A program made the position numbers and the translations under genes. Below, one piece after another: positions 1-10,147 of a stretch of 64,000 nucleotides of DNA. Source of the DNA: Candidatus Gastranaerophilales bacterium (lineage in GTDB: Bacteria > Cyanobacteriota > Vampirovibrionia > Gastranaerophilales > Gastranaerophilaceae); assembly GCA_944325825.1 (NCBI GenBank), contig CALVBP010000001.1:62001-126000 (forward strand), written 5' to 3'. The notes beneath the pieces are model-generated. The model worked only from the letters and a program-made list of their open reading frames with translations, did no database searches and was not told where the DNA came from. Position 1 is the first letter of the stretch, and each line of letters starts with the position of its first letter.

Positions 1-2
1 TA

Positions 3-3000
3 TTATCTGCTATAGCGACTGCAGAGGCTAAAGAAGCTACTTATGAAATTAATGTTGATAAACTTGCAACTTCAACACAGGCTGCAAGCGGATATAAGTT
101 CACTACTCAGATTGTAACAACTACCGCTGCAACATTAGATTCAAAACTTGCAAATTTAGGGGTGAAATCCGGTAACATAGGTGTAACGGTTAACGGGCTT
201 GAGCAAAATTTATACATTGCTGATAATGATACTATACAGACCTTTATTGATAAATTAAATAATTTAGGTGTAAGTGCTTCATTCAATCAGGATACCGGTG
301 TGTTCAATATGAATATCGGTATAAATGATATTAATGATAAGGATAATACAGGGATTATTGCCGCACTGCATCTGGAAGGTGTCAATGAAGGTTATCAAAG
401 TGACAAGCTTGAAATTACAAAGACGGATACAACTTTTGAATCTGCTGATGAATCTACTCTTTTAACCGATTTAGGTGTAAAAAGAGGTACTTTAACGATA
501 GAAGCAAACGATGCCATATATAATGTTGAAATAGATAATGATACTACTTTAGGTGAATTTTTACAGGCTCTGAGGGATGAAAATATTAATGCATCATTGA
601 CAGAGGGCGGTGTGTTCAGGCTTGAAGATGCGGTTATTACAAATGATGGAACAACAAACCTGATTGATGCTTTTGGCTTGCAGCAGAGTGTAAGTTCAAA
701 TATTCAGCAAAGCGGTGATTTGAGCTACAAGACCGTCGTAACGGATGTAACCGTCGCAACATTGGATTCGCTGCTTAATGATATCACGGAAAATGGTGTA
801 TCCAACGGCGATACTGTAGTTGTAAAGAATTCAAATAATGAAACTTCAACTATACGTTTGTCATCAACAAGTACACTGGGTGATTTATTTGACGGATTGA
901 AAGCTGCCGGAATGATGGCGGCCTTGAATAATGACGGCACTATTACTATATCCGGCGGTGAGATAACCGGCGGAAGTTTTGATGCTGTAAGGGAATTCGG
1001 TTTGGTAACGACTCCGACATCTTCTACAGTAACAGGTAATGTGCTTCAAAAAACTGTTACGACTACTCAGCTTGCAACGGAAGATACCCGCCTTGTGAAA
1101 GACTTGGGTGTAAAAGCAGGTGCACTGGAAGTTACAACCGGAGACGGAACTGTTCATAGCATAACAATTGATTCCGGAATGACAATCGGTGATTTGATTG
1201 ATACATATGAATCATTAGGTATAAGTGCAAGTATAGATACTTCCGGTGTCCTTACGGTTGCAGGCGGAAGCTTTAGTGAAGTGAGCGGCGGAACGGATTT
1301 GTTAACCAAATTATATGGCACGGATATGGTTGATAATACAAATCAGAATTCCGCATACTCAAAAACGGATGCCTTAAAGTACGATATAATGGTTACAGAG
1401 ACGGTTGAAGCCACTCTCGATTCTCTGATAAATGATGTGACCCAGAACGGTGTCTCAGACGGAGATACTCTTATAGTAAGGAATTCAAATAATCAAACAT
1501 ATACAATTAACTTAAATTCAAGCAGTACTCTGGCAGATATGTTCAGCGGATTGCAAAATGCCGGATTAAGAGGAACTTTGAACGAAAACGGTTCTATAAC
1601 AATATCCGGCGGAGAGATAATCGGCGGAAGCTTTGATGCGGTGGGTGAATTTAATTTATCATCCGTAACCAATTCCGGAATGGTTTCCGGCAGTGTCTTA
1701 AAAGAGACAATAACGACTGTTAACACAGCGACTATAGACACCCGCCTTGTTGAGGATTTGGGTGTAAAAGCCGGTGCATTAAAAGTAGAAACGGGCGATG
1801 GAACTATTCATAATGTAACGATTACATCCGGAATGACAATCGGTGATTTAATAGACGAGTACCGAGATATAGGTATTTCGGCAAGCATAGATTCATCTGG
1901 AGTTTTGACCGTAAACGGCGGTATCTTTAGTACAGTGAGCGGCGGAACGGATTTATTAACCAAATTATACGGTACGGATATGGTTGATAATACAAATCAG
2001 AACTCCGCATACTCTAAAACCGATGCATTAAAATATGATGTAATGGTAACAAGAACGGTTGAAGCCACTCTTGCTTCACTGATAAATGATGTGACAAAGA
2101 ATGGTGTTTCAAACGGAGATACCCTTGTAGTAAGGAATTCAAATAATCAAACACATACAATTAACTTAAATGCAAACAGCACTCTGGCAGATATGTTTAC
2201 CGGATTACAAAATGCCGGACTTAGAGCAACATTGAACGAAAACGGTTCCATAACGATATCCGGCGGAGAGATAATCGGCGGAAGCTTTGATGCGGTAGGT
2301 GAATTTAATTTATCATCAGTAACCAATTCCGGAATGGTTTCCGGCAGTGTCTTAAAAGAAACAATAACAACCGTTAATACTGCGACATCAGGCACCCGCC
2401 TTGTTGAGGATTTAGGTGTAAAAGCCGGTGCATTAAAAGTAGAAACAAGCGACGGAACTACTCATAATGTAATGATTACGTCCGGAATGACAATCGGTGA
2501 TTTGATAGACGAGTATCGAGATATAGGTATTTCGGCAAGCATAGATTCATCCGGAGTTTTGACCGTTAACGGCGGTATCTTTAGTACAGTAAGCGGCGGT
2601 ACGGATTTGCTGACCAAATTATACGGTACGGATATGGTTGATAATACAAATCAGAACTCCGCATACTCTAAAACTGATGCATTAAAATACGATGTATTGG
2701 TTACAAAAACAGTTTCAGCCACCCTTGATTCTTTGATAAATGATGTAGCTGCAATTAAAGTTTCAAACGGTGCAACTCTTGAAGTAAGGAATGCAAATAA
2801 TCAAACATATACAATTAACTTAAATTCGAGCAGCACTCTGGCAGATATGTTTACCGGATTGCAAAATGCCGGACTTAGAGCAACATTGAACGAAAACGGT
2901 TCCATAACGATATCCGGCGGTGAGATAACCGGCGGAAGCTTTGATGCGGTGAGAGCATTCAACCTTTCTTCCGTAACAAATTCCGGAATAGTTACCGGAA

Positions 3001-6000
3001 ATTCGCTTCAAGAGACTATTACCAATATCAATATAGCCACGGAAGACACCCGCCTTGTTGAGGATTTGGGTGTAAAAGCCGGTGCTTTAAAAGTAACAAC
3101 GGATGACGGAACTACTCATAATGTAACGATTACGTCCGGAATGACAATTGGCGATTTGATAGATGCATACGACGCCTTAGGTATAAGTGCAAGTATAAAT
3201 TCTTCCGGTGTTCTTACGGTTGCAGGCGGAAGCTTTAGTGCAGTAAGCGGCGGTACTGATTTGTTGACCAAATTATACGGCACGGATATGGTTGATAATA
3301 CAACCCAAAATTCTGCATATTCTAAATCCGAAGCGTTAAAATATGAAATTACCGAAACGGTGAAAGCCACACTGGATACAAAACTCGGTTCAATGGGGCT
3401 TGAAAGTGACTCAGCTGTATCATTTTCTGTTAAGGACGTCGGGACTGTATCTGTAACCTTAAGTTCATCAATGACAATTCAGGATATGATTGATAAACTG
3501 AGCTCTAAAGGTGTTTCGGCTTCCTTTGATAGTGAAAGTGCAAAATTAACTATTTCTAATGCTGAACTCACATCTGCTAAATCCCCGGTTAGTGAAATAT
3601 TTGGATTCACCTCTATAATTACAGGCAGATACACATCGTCAAAAGCTGTTTATGGAGTGCAGCAAGAAGAAGTATATGCTAATGAAAACACAACTCTCGG
3701 ACAGTTAGGCTTATCCGGAAACAGTACACTCAAACATCAAGTTAAGCTTTCTGTTGACGGTGTAGTGTATAATACATATGTTACATCAGCAACCAAAATG
3801 AGTCAGGTAATTGAATGGATTAACTCTAATGGTGCGACAGCAACGTTAACAAACGGTATATTTAGGATTGAAGGCGGGGCAATTATTGAAGGTCCTCTGG
3901 AAGTTCTGCTGGGACTTTCTACGCAGACAACAATAGTTCAATCTACAACGGAGCAAACTGCAGGATTATCGACAACTCTAGCGGCTGTCGCAAATACAAA
4001 TGATTTTAAAATAACATTCAAAGATTCTGCAACAGGTGCAGCTTCAACAGTATATACTTTTGCTTCAGATGCAACATTTGCAGATTTAATAAGTGTCTTT
4101 GTAAGTAATGACATTGATGTAACATTGACAGACGGTGTACTTTCGTTTGATACTTCTGCCGGTACTTATGCGACAGGTGCTCTTCTGGATGATTTCGGTG
4201 TGAAATCAAGTGCGGGCATCGTAGGTCTTGCACAGTCATCTATCAATCTGCGAGAAGAAAAGACGTTAACTACCAACGCTAGTTCATATACCACATTTGA
4301 AGATTTAGGTATTGATCCTACGAATATGACAATTTGTATCGAAGGCAATCGTCAGCAATGTACGATTAATACTCTGACAGAGAATTCTACGCTGGCGGAT
4401 TTCTTTAATAGGCTTTCAAGCTGGGGTGTTGGTTTAACCGGTTCTATTAGTAATGGTGTAATTACAATAAAATCTACTCAAAGCAATAAGCTAACCGGTA
4501 CTTTAGCAGAGGCATTAGGCATCAACTGGGGCAGTACTACAAAATGGAATTCAACCTCTAATGTAACGTATAAAAAGGTTGTGTATACTTCTACCGGCGG
4601 GAATGGCAATCTTGAAATAATTAAACCCGGAAATAATAATACCGGTAGTACATCATCAGGATTAGGTTCTTCGGTATCAACCGGCGGCGGTACCGGCGGC
4701 GGTACATTCCAGGCGACAACTGTTACTTGTACTGCGACACTAGATACTACTCTTAGTGAATTAGGTATAACATCTGATCAGGTGATTACTTATTCCATGG
4801 CTCCATCAGGGGGTGTAACATATCAACCTGCCCGTATTACTATTAAATCAACGGATACTTTAAGAACTCTTAAATCCAAAATAGCATCGTATGCGAGCAT
4901 GACTATATCATCAACCGGAAGGGTTTCTATAGTAGAAAATAGCAGCGATGGTAACCTCACTCTCACATCTAGTATAATATCGGCACTAAAATTGGCAGAA
5001 ACCGAAACTTATGATACCACAGCATCTGTAACCCTGAGCCCGATAAGTACTACGTCTACTTTTGGCGCAAGCCTAACAACCCAGCTTAAAAATATCCAGG
5101 TTTCTTCATGGGTGCTCCCCCTCACCTATTCTATTACGATTGGTAATGTAGAAACCGGCAGCCTTACTACATACACATTTGCATCAACTGATACTATTGA
5201 TGATTTTGTGACCACTCTTAAAGAGGCAGGTGTAAATGCCACCTTCTCTGCTTCAACCGCTACAGTTGAAATTGCTGCCGGCGGAGATGGGTATATAACG
5301 TCAATGTCAAATCAAATAAGCTCTATTTTCGGATTTAAAACCGGAGAGGGACATTCGTACGAATATTCAGATGGTGGAATGTCAGCCTCCGGTATGTTGA
5401 AAGAGTCTTCTAATAACTCGACTACAGTACCTACTTCTCAATCATCTGTAAGACCTCTGATGGTAACAATAGAGGTGCAATCTACGGTTACAACAGATAC
5501 AAAACTCTCTGATTTGGAAGATTTTAACGGAACAAATCTCGGTATAACTTCCGGTCAGGTCTATGTATATACTAACGGTGTGCGCAATACATTGAATATT
5601 AGCAGTAATGAGACGATAGGTTCCCTTTCCAGTAAGTTAGCAGCTTATGGTATTTCAATAGATATGTCTAATAACCAGCTCTATTTTAACGGTAACAGCA
5701 ATAGCTATCTGACAGTAACCGGACTGCCTGCTACCAGTGCTTCCAATATATTGACGAAATTGGGTATTCAAACCTGGAATACTAATTATGATACGGTTTC
5801 CGGTTCTCTTGTCGCCGAAGCCAACAGCAACGGAACGGCAAACGGAGATGTAAAACTTGTTGATTTGCGCGGTTCTAACGGTAATCTCCTCGGTATTACT
5901 ACGGGTACATATTACATATATGATAACGGAACCAAAATTACGGCAACTATAACCTCTGATATGACCGTAACCGATTTCTTAAACACTCTGAATGCCCATG

Positions 6001-9000
6001 GTATATCAGCAGGTATAAGTTCAGACGGTTCAATCACATTGAGCGGAAAGAACAATTCACACATAGCCTCATCGGGAGGTTCGAATATAGTAGATACATT
6101 ATTCCCTGATTGGGAGTATGTAAACACATATACATCCGAAGACTTGAAGTTCCAGACAGAAGAAGAAAAAGCCATAACCTCAAGTACAAAACTGTCAGAC
6201 ATAAACGGAGTAAGTTATAAAGCGGGCTTGATAACAGTAAATCGAGACGGAATCAAGACGAATATAACATTAACGACAGATGAGACAATCGGCTCATTAA
6301 TAGATAAATTAAATTTACAGGGCTTTAATGCGGCACTTGATGTAAACGGCAGTCTGACCATAAGATCAGACGGGAATCTGTTACTGGAAGAATACGTAGG
6401 AACCCAGACCGCATCAAATGTGATGGAAATATTGGGAATAGATCCGTCAAATTGGATAAAAACAAGTATATATGATAGTGCAAGCTTAGACAGAGAAGAA
6501 GTCACCCAAGAAGAGACAGCAATAGTCGGGGAAACAAAGCTGTCAGAAATCGGTGTAACAGCGGGCACATATTATATATATGAAAACGGAGTCCGCCTGA
6601 CAGCGACTATAACATCGGATATGACAGTGTCAGATTTCTTAAATACAATGAATTCACACGGCATATCAGCAGGTATAAGTTCAGACGGTTCAATCACGTT
6701 GAGCGGTAAGAACAATTCATACATAGCCTCATCCGGAGGTTCGAATATAGTAGATACATTGTTCCCTGATTGGCAGTATGTAAATACATATACATCCGAA
6801 GACTTGAAGTTCCAGACAGAAGAAGTCATGGCGGTTACCACAGATACAAAACTTGCGGATATTAATGGTGTGAACTATGTAGATGGGTTAATTACCATTA
6901 ATAAAAATGGTGCTAAAACAAATATAACTCTTACCTCTGACGAAACTATAGGGTCATTCATTAACAAGCTCAATGTTCAAGGCTTTAACGCAGCTCTTGA
7001 TATCAATGGCAGCTTGATTATAGGTGCTGACGGAAACCTCTCTCTTGAATCTTATGCCGGTACAGGCAAAGCTTCCAATGCTTTAAGTATTCTCGGTTTG
7101 GATTCTGCTAACTGGATTAAAACAAATACCTATGATAGTAAAGATTTGAATAAAGAAGAAGTCTATACGATAGATACTGCCGTTACTCGTGATACTATGC
7201 TTTCTGATTTAGGTATCAAAGCAGGTGAATACTATATCTATAGCAACGGTGTAAAATATACCGCAATGATTTCAGGTGATGATACAATAGGTTCATTTAT
7301 TCAGACTCTCCAAACCTTCGGTATTCAAGCAAGTCTAAGCATATCTGATGATAAGTCAACTTTGACTATTTTAGGCAACGGAGATTCTTATGTCGCCAAA
7401 TCTAATTCAGTAACAAATGCTTCTAATATTGTGGACAGACTCTTCCCGAACGGTATGGGTACCACCTACGATTACAACGCTTCGCTTACACAAACGATTA
7501 CGACAACTTCTACTCACCTTATCAATAAAGATACCCTCCTCAGTGAGCTTGATAAGGATTGGGGCAGCTCTAAACTTAAATCAGAAGGAAGATTAGTATT
7601 TAATATCAATGGTATAGCGAAAGCTATTGATATTGAATCCGATGAAACAATAGGCTCCCTTATCGATAAGCTGGAAACAATAGGAATAACCGCTTCAGTA
7701 TCTGACGGCGTATTTACAATTCAAAGCGGATTTGATGAAATAAGCATAAATCAACCTGCTTCTTCTTCAAATCTTATAACTAACCTTGAATTGACTTTCC
7801 ATGATGATTTAGGAGGTTATGCGGCAAGCTCTGATACGGTTATGCAGACGGTTACTACTTATGAAGAAAGAACCCTTTCCGTTTCAAATTATGCGGATAA
7901 CTCTACTAAATTGAATATGATGAATATTTCATCAGGTACTTTTACAATCTATAAAGATGGTCAAAAAGCAGTTATTCAGGTTGATTCCGAAGAAACCTTC
8001 GGAGAATTCCGTTCAAGAGTCGCATCCGCTCTTAATGGCGTAGATGTGAAATTTGAAAACGGTATTCTGACCTTCTTAGCAACAGACGGCGGTGATTTGC
8101 AAATAGGCTCTACTACCGATTCAAGCAATCTTGCCGCAGTTGCCGGACTTGCTAAGAATGAAGACGGTACAATTACAAGTGCAAGAGAATTGTATAAAGT
8201 GAACGGCTCTTCTGTTATCACAGATTCAGGCTTGTTTAGGCTCGGTAATGTTACTGAAGGTACATTTACCCTCGGTAATGAAGTCTTTACTATTGATGAT
8301 AAGACAACAATAAATGACTTGATAGGTCAGATAAATTCCAGCGAAGAATCTAATGCTACGGCTTATTGGGATTCTATTGACGGTAAACTTGTTATAACTT
8401 CCCGTGCAACAGGTGCATCACTTATTAATATCGAAGCCGGTACAAGTAACTTTACTGATATTATGGGCTTTACATCAACTGAAACAGCGGCTGACGGCTC
8501 AACAATAAAGAGACTCTCCGTGGATAATCAAACTCTCGGGGCAAACGCAAGCTTTACAATTAACGGTACAAGATATACTTCAACATCTAATACCGTTACA
8601 AGTGACATTTCAAGAATTGAAGGGGTTACTATTAATCTCAAAGATATAACAGAAGAAGGTCCTGTTACTCTGAAAATTGAACGTGACAAAGAAGCGGTTG
8701 CAGATGCGATTGAAGATGTTGTCGAAGCTTATAATGAGCTCATGTCAAATGTTAACGATGCAATTTCAATCGAAGGTGAGCTGCACGGTGAAACAATGCT
8801 TAAGCTGATAAGAACACAGCTGAGAAATCTCATGACAAGTTCACTGGCAGGCAGCGGTACTTATAAAAACCTTGATGCTATAGGTATAACATCAGAAGCT
8901 GCAAGCGGAACAAATGTTGATACTGAAAATGTAGATACGTTATATTTTGACAGGGAAAAATTCCTTGAAGCATATGGCGAACATCCTGAAGAATTGAAAG

Positions 9001-9284
9001 AATTTCTTGTAGGTACTGATGATAATCCGGGCGTGCTTTCCAAGGTAGAAACCTTGATTGAATCAACCCTGGCTTCAGTTACGGGTTACTTCGATTCCAC
9101 AGATTCTTCTTATGCTGACCAAATCCAGCGTATTGATGACAGAATTTCAAGACAAACACGTGCTGTTGAAAGATATAGAATACGTTTAGAAGCTAAATTC
9201 CAGTCTATGGATTTACTGATTGCTAATATGCAAAATCAGTACAGTTCATTCCTTACACTGGGCAGCAATGCTTTGACTGGTTAG
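3..9284 (+). CDS. fliD: Giant flagellar filament cap protein FliD (hook-associated protein 2), 5' end outside window
   Basis: The frame is open from the first bases, so the N-terminus lies upstream; 3,093 codons are visible. The last ~250 residues (about 8540-9281) match the FliD C-terminal domain: a SFTINGTRY segment, a VTINLKD segment, then long helices ending in a coiled coil that starts near RIDDRISRQTRAVERY. Everything before it is a string of about 25 modules of ~105-110 aa. Each module has a short TxLxxLGV start, a strand ending in a TIGDLIDxL-like helix and a GISASI..GVLTVxGG hairpin, which is the pattern of the Hook_IN motif of FliD/FlgK-type proteins. A Gly/Ser/Thr-rich linker sits near 4600-4710. 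Ordinary FliD is about 450-700 aa, so the insert is exceptional. The protein should pentamerise at the filament tip and aid flagellin folding; the array probably forms a long surface-exposed stalk (inference). Flagellin is at 49151. Confidence 0.85.
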   Translation, partial: LSAIATAEAKEATYEINVDKLATSTQAASGYKFTTQIVTTTAATLDSKLANLGVKSGNIGVTVNGLEQNLYIADNDTIQTFIDKLNNLGVSASFNQDTGVFNMNIGINDINDKDNTGIIAALHLEGVNEGYQSDKLEITKTDTTFESADESTLLTDLGVKRGTLTIEANDAIYNVEIDNDTTLGEFLQALRDENINASLTEGGVFRLEDAVITNDGTTNLIDAFGLQQSVSSNIQQSGDLSYKTVVTDVTVATLDSLLNDITENGVSNGDTVVVKNSNNETSTIRLSSTSTLGDLFDGLKAAGMMAALNNDGTITISGGEITGGSFDAVREFGLVTTPTSSTVTGNVLQKTVTTTQLATEDTRLVKDLGVKAGALEVTTGDGTVHSITIDSGMTIGDLIDTYESLGISASIDTSGVLTVAGGSFSEVSGGTDLLTKLYGTDMVDNTNQNSAYSKTDALKYDIMVTETVEATLDSLINDVTQNGVSDGDTLIVRNSNNQTYTINLNSSSTLADMFSGLQNAGLRGTLNENGSITISGGEIIGGSFDAVGEFNLSSVTNSGMVSGSVLKETITTVNTATIDTRLVEDLGVKAGALKVETGDGTIHNVTITSGMTIGDLIDEYRDIGISASIDSSGVLTVNGGIFSTVSGGTDLLTKLYGTDMVDNTNQNSAYSKTDALKYDVMVTRTVEATLASLINDVTKNGVSNGDTLVVRNSNNQTHTINLNANSTLADMFTGLQNAGLRATLNENGSITISGGEIIGGSFDAVGEFNLSSVTNSGMVSGSVLKETITTVNTATSGTRLVEDLGVKAGALKVETSDGTTHNVMITSGMTIGDLIDEYRDIGISASIDSSGVLTVNGGIFSTVSGGTDLLTKLYGTDMVDNTNQNSAYSKTDALKYDVLVTKTVSATLDSLINDVAAIKVSNGATLEVRNANNQTYTINLNSSSTLADMFTGLQNAGLRATLNENGSITISGGEITGGSFDAVRAFNLSSVTNSGIVTGNSLQETITNINIATEDTRLVEDLGVKAGALKVTTDDGTTHNVTITSGMTIGDLIDAYDALGISASINSSGVLTVAGGSFSAVSGGTDLLTKLYGTDMVDNTTQNSAYSKSEALKYEITETVKATLDTKLGSMGLESDSAVSFSVKDVGTVSVTLSSSMTIQDMIDKLSSKGVSASFDSESAKLTISNAELTSAKSPVSEIFGFTSIITGRYTSSKAVYGVQQEEVYANENTTLGQLGLSGNSTLKHQVKLSVDGVVYNTYVTSATKMSQVIEWINSNGATATLTNGIFRIEGGAIIEGPLEVLLGLSTQTTIVQSTTEQTAGLSTTLAAVANTNDFKITFKDSATGAASTVYTFASDATFADLISVFVSNDIDVTLTDGVLSFDTSAGTYATGALLDDFGVKSSAGIVGLAQSSINLREEKTLTTNASSYTTFEDLGIDPTNMTICIEGNRQQCTINTLTENSTLADFFNRLSSWGVGLTGSISNGVITIKSTQSNKLTGTLAEALGINWGSTTKWNSTSNVTYKKVVYTSTGGNGNLEIIKPGNNNTGSTSSGLGSSVSTGGGTGGGTFQATTVTCTATLDTTLSELGITSDQVITYSMAPSGGVTYQPARITIKSTDTLRTLKSKIASYASMTISSTGRVSIVENSSDGNLTLTSSIISALKLAETETYDTTASVTLSPISTTSTFGASLTTQLKNIQVSSWVLPLTYSITIGNVETGSLTTYTFASTDTIDDFVTTLKEAGVNATFSASTATVEIAAGGDGYITSMSNQISSIFGFKTGEGHSYEYSDGGMSASGMLKESSNNSTTVPTSQSSVRPLMVTIEVQSTVTTDTKLSDLEDFNGTNLGITSGQVYVYTNGVRNTLNISSNETIGSLSSKLAAYGISIDMSNNQLYFNGNSNSYLTVTGLPATSASNILTKLGIQTWNTNYDTVSGSLVAEANSNGTANGDVKLVDLRGSNGNLLGITTGTYYIYDNGTKITATITSDMTVTDFLNTLNAHGISAGISSDGSITLSGKNNSHIASSGGSNIVDTLFPDWEYVNTYTSEDLKFQTEEEKAITSSTKLSDINGVSYKAGLITVNRDGIKTNITLTTDETIGSLIDKLNLQGFNAALDVNGSLTIRSDGNLLLEEYVGTQTASNVMEILGIDPSNWIKTSIYDSASLDREEVTQEETAIVGETKLSEIGVTAGTYYIYENGVRLTATITSDMTVSDFLNTMNSHGISAGISSDGSITLSGKNNSYIASSGGSNIVDTLFPDWQYVNTYTSEDLKFQTEEVMAVTTDTKLADINGVNYVDGLITINKNGAKTNITLTSDETIGSFINKLNVQGFNAALDINGSLIIGADGNLSLESYAGTGKASNALSILGLDSANWIKTNTYDSKDLNKEEVYTIDTAVTRDTMLSDLGIKAGEYYIYSNGVKYTAMISGDDTIGSFIQTLQTFGIQASLSISDDKSTLTILGNGDSYVAKSNSVTNASNIVDRLFPNGMGTTYDYNASLTQTITTTSTHLINKDTLLSELDKDWGSSKLKSEGRLVFNINGIAKAIDIESDETIGSLIDKLETIGITASVSDGVFTIQSGFDEISINQPASSSNLITNLELTFHDDLGGYAASSDTVMQTVTTYEERTLSVSNYADNSTKLNMMNISSGTFTIYKDGQKAVIQVDSEETFGEFRSRVASALNGVDVKFENGILTFLATDGGDLQIGSTTDSSNLAAVAGLAKNEDGTITSARELYKVNGSSVITDSGLFRLGNVTEGTFTLGNEVFTIDDKTTINDLIGQINSSEESNATAYWDSIDGKLVITSRATGASLINIEAGTSNFTDIMGFTSTETAADGSTIKRLSVDNQTLGANASFTINGTRYTSTSNTVTSDISRIEGVTINLKDITEEGPVTLKIERDKEAVADAIEDVVEAYNELMSNVNDAISIEGELHGETMLKLIRTQLRNLMTSSLAGSGTYKNLDAIGITSEAASGTNVDTENVDTLYFDREKFLEAYGEHPEELKEFLVGTDDNPGVLSKVETLIESTLASVTGYFDSTDSSYADQIQRIDDRISRQTRAVERYRIRLEAKFQSMDLLIANMQNQYSSFLTLGSNALTG
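756..3365 (+). repeat. Four tandem 654-bp (218-aa) units inside fliD
   Basis: The landmark ACCCGCCTTGT recurs at 1086, 1740, 2394 and 3048, spaced exactly 654 bp apart. The landmark coding ATLDSL(I/L)ND recurs at 756, 1410, 2064 and 2718. Each unit encodes two Hook_IN-like modules, one starting with (A)TLDSLINDV and one with DTRLVEDLGVKAGAL. Units 2 and 3 are the most alike at the base level. The next unit after 3365 is shorter by two codons at its start and has clearly diverged. Confidence 0.9.
5892..7211 (+). repeat. Second tandem repeat in fliD, two 660-bp (220-aa) units
   Basis: Segments coding for GI/GVT(T/A)GTYYIY start at 5892 and 6552, and a more diverged GIKAGEYYIY copy starts at 7212, giving a 660-bp period. 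The stretches 6001-6170 and 6661-6830 are almost identical base for base, including TATACATCCGAAGACTTGAA, which suggests recent duplication or gene conversion. Each unit again encodes two Hook_IN-like modules. Confidence 0.85.
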
Positions 9285-9386
9285 ATTAATCTCCTTAAAT
9301 TTTATTATGACAGCTCCCCCCGTAAGAATTTTTTAACAGGGTATTTTATCTGTTGTTTATGATATGATATTCCTAAAGGAGTTCGT

Positions 9387-10082
9387 ATGAGAATAGACGG
9401 AAGAGAAAATAATCAGCTTAGAACAATTAAATTTACCCATAATTTTACAAAACATGCCCTAGGCTCAGTTTTGGTTGAATTTGGAGATACAAAAGTTATC
9501 GTGACAGCCTCTGTTGATTTGAAAAAGCCAAAATGGATGGCTGAAGATGATGAAAGAGGCTGGGTTACGGCAGAATATTCTCTGTTGCCTTCTTCAACAA
9601 ATACAAGATGCAGAAGAGAAAGAGAAAAAGTTTCGGGCAGAACCCATGAAATTCAAAGACTTATCGGAAGAAGCTTACGTGCTTGTGTCGATTTAACAAA
9701 AATGCCCAAAATGACTATTACAATTGATGCCGATGTGATTCAAGCTGACGGAGGTACAAGAACTGCAAGTATTTGCGGAGGGTATCTTGCATTAAAAGAT
9801 GCAGTGGATAAACTCTTGGCTTCCGGAGATTTAACTGAAAATCCTATAATTGAACCTGTAGGTGCTGTTTCAATCGGTATAGTCGATGATGAAATTAAGC
9901 TTGATTTGAATTATGAAGAAGATTCTCATGCAAGGGTGGATTCCAATGTGGTGTTGACAAAAAGCGGGAAAATCGTTGATTTTCAGACAACCTCCGAGGG
10001 TGCACCATATGAATACAATACAATGCTTGAGTTATTTTGTATCGCAAAATCCGGCATTGATAAAATTATTGAAATGTATTAG
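9387..10082 (+). CDS. rph: Ribonuclease PH
   Basis: This 231-aa protein trims the 3' ends of tRNA precursors by phosphorolysis in the cytoplasm. Family landmarks are an N-terminal MRIDGRENNQLR, GSVLVEFGDTKVIVTASV, the basic segment RCRREREKVSGR(T)HEIQRLIGRSLRA, and the catalytic-region ADVIQADGGTRTASI. Length is usual for the family, although it stops soon after the ELFCIAKSGI helix. The start is supported by a strong AAAGGAG upstream of ATG. It follows fliD after about 100 bp and is likely a separate transcription unit, since two TATGAT boxes lie at 9358-9368. Confidence 0.95.
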   Translation: MRIDGRENNQLRTIKFTHNFTKHALGSVLVEFGDTKVIVTASVDLKKPKWMAEDDERGWVTAEYSLLPSSTNTRCRREREKVSGRTHEIQRLIGRSLRACVDLTKMPKMTITIDADVIQADGGTRTASICGGYLALKDAVDKLLASGDLTENPIIEPVGAVSIGIVDDEIKLDLNYEEDSHARVDSNVVLTKSGKIVDFQTTSEGAPYEYNTMLELFCIAKSGIDKIIEMY

Positions 10083-10147
10083 TTCCTTGTTGACTGGCTC
10101 TTATGTTGCCTGTAAACTGGTATAGAGAAATGTGTGGGGAAAAGTTT

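Noticed and set aside
725-3370. Several minus-strand open frames of 60-90 codons across the fliD repeats
   Set aside because: They recur with the repeat period, opposite to a clearly coding strand, and show no ribosome binding sites or protein-like composition; they are shadows.
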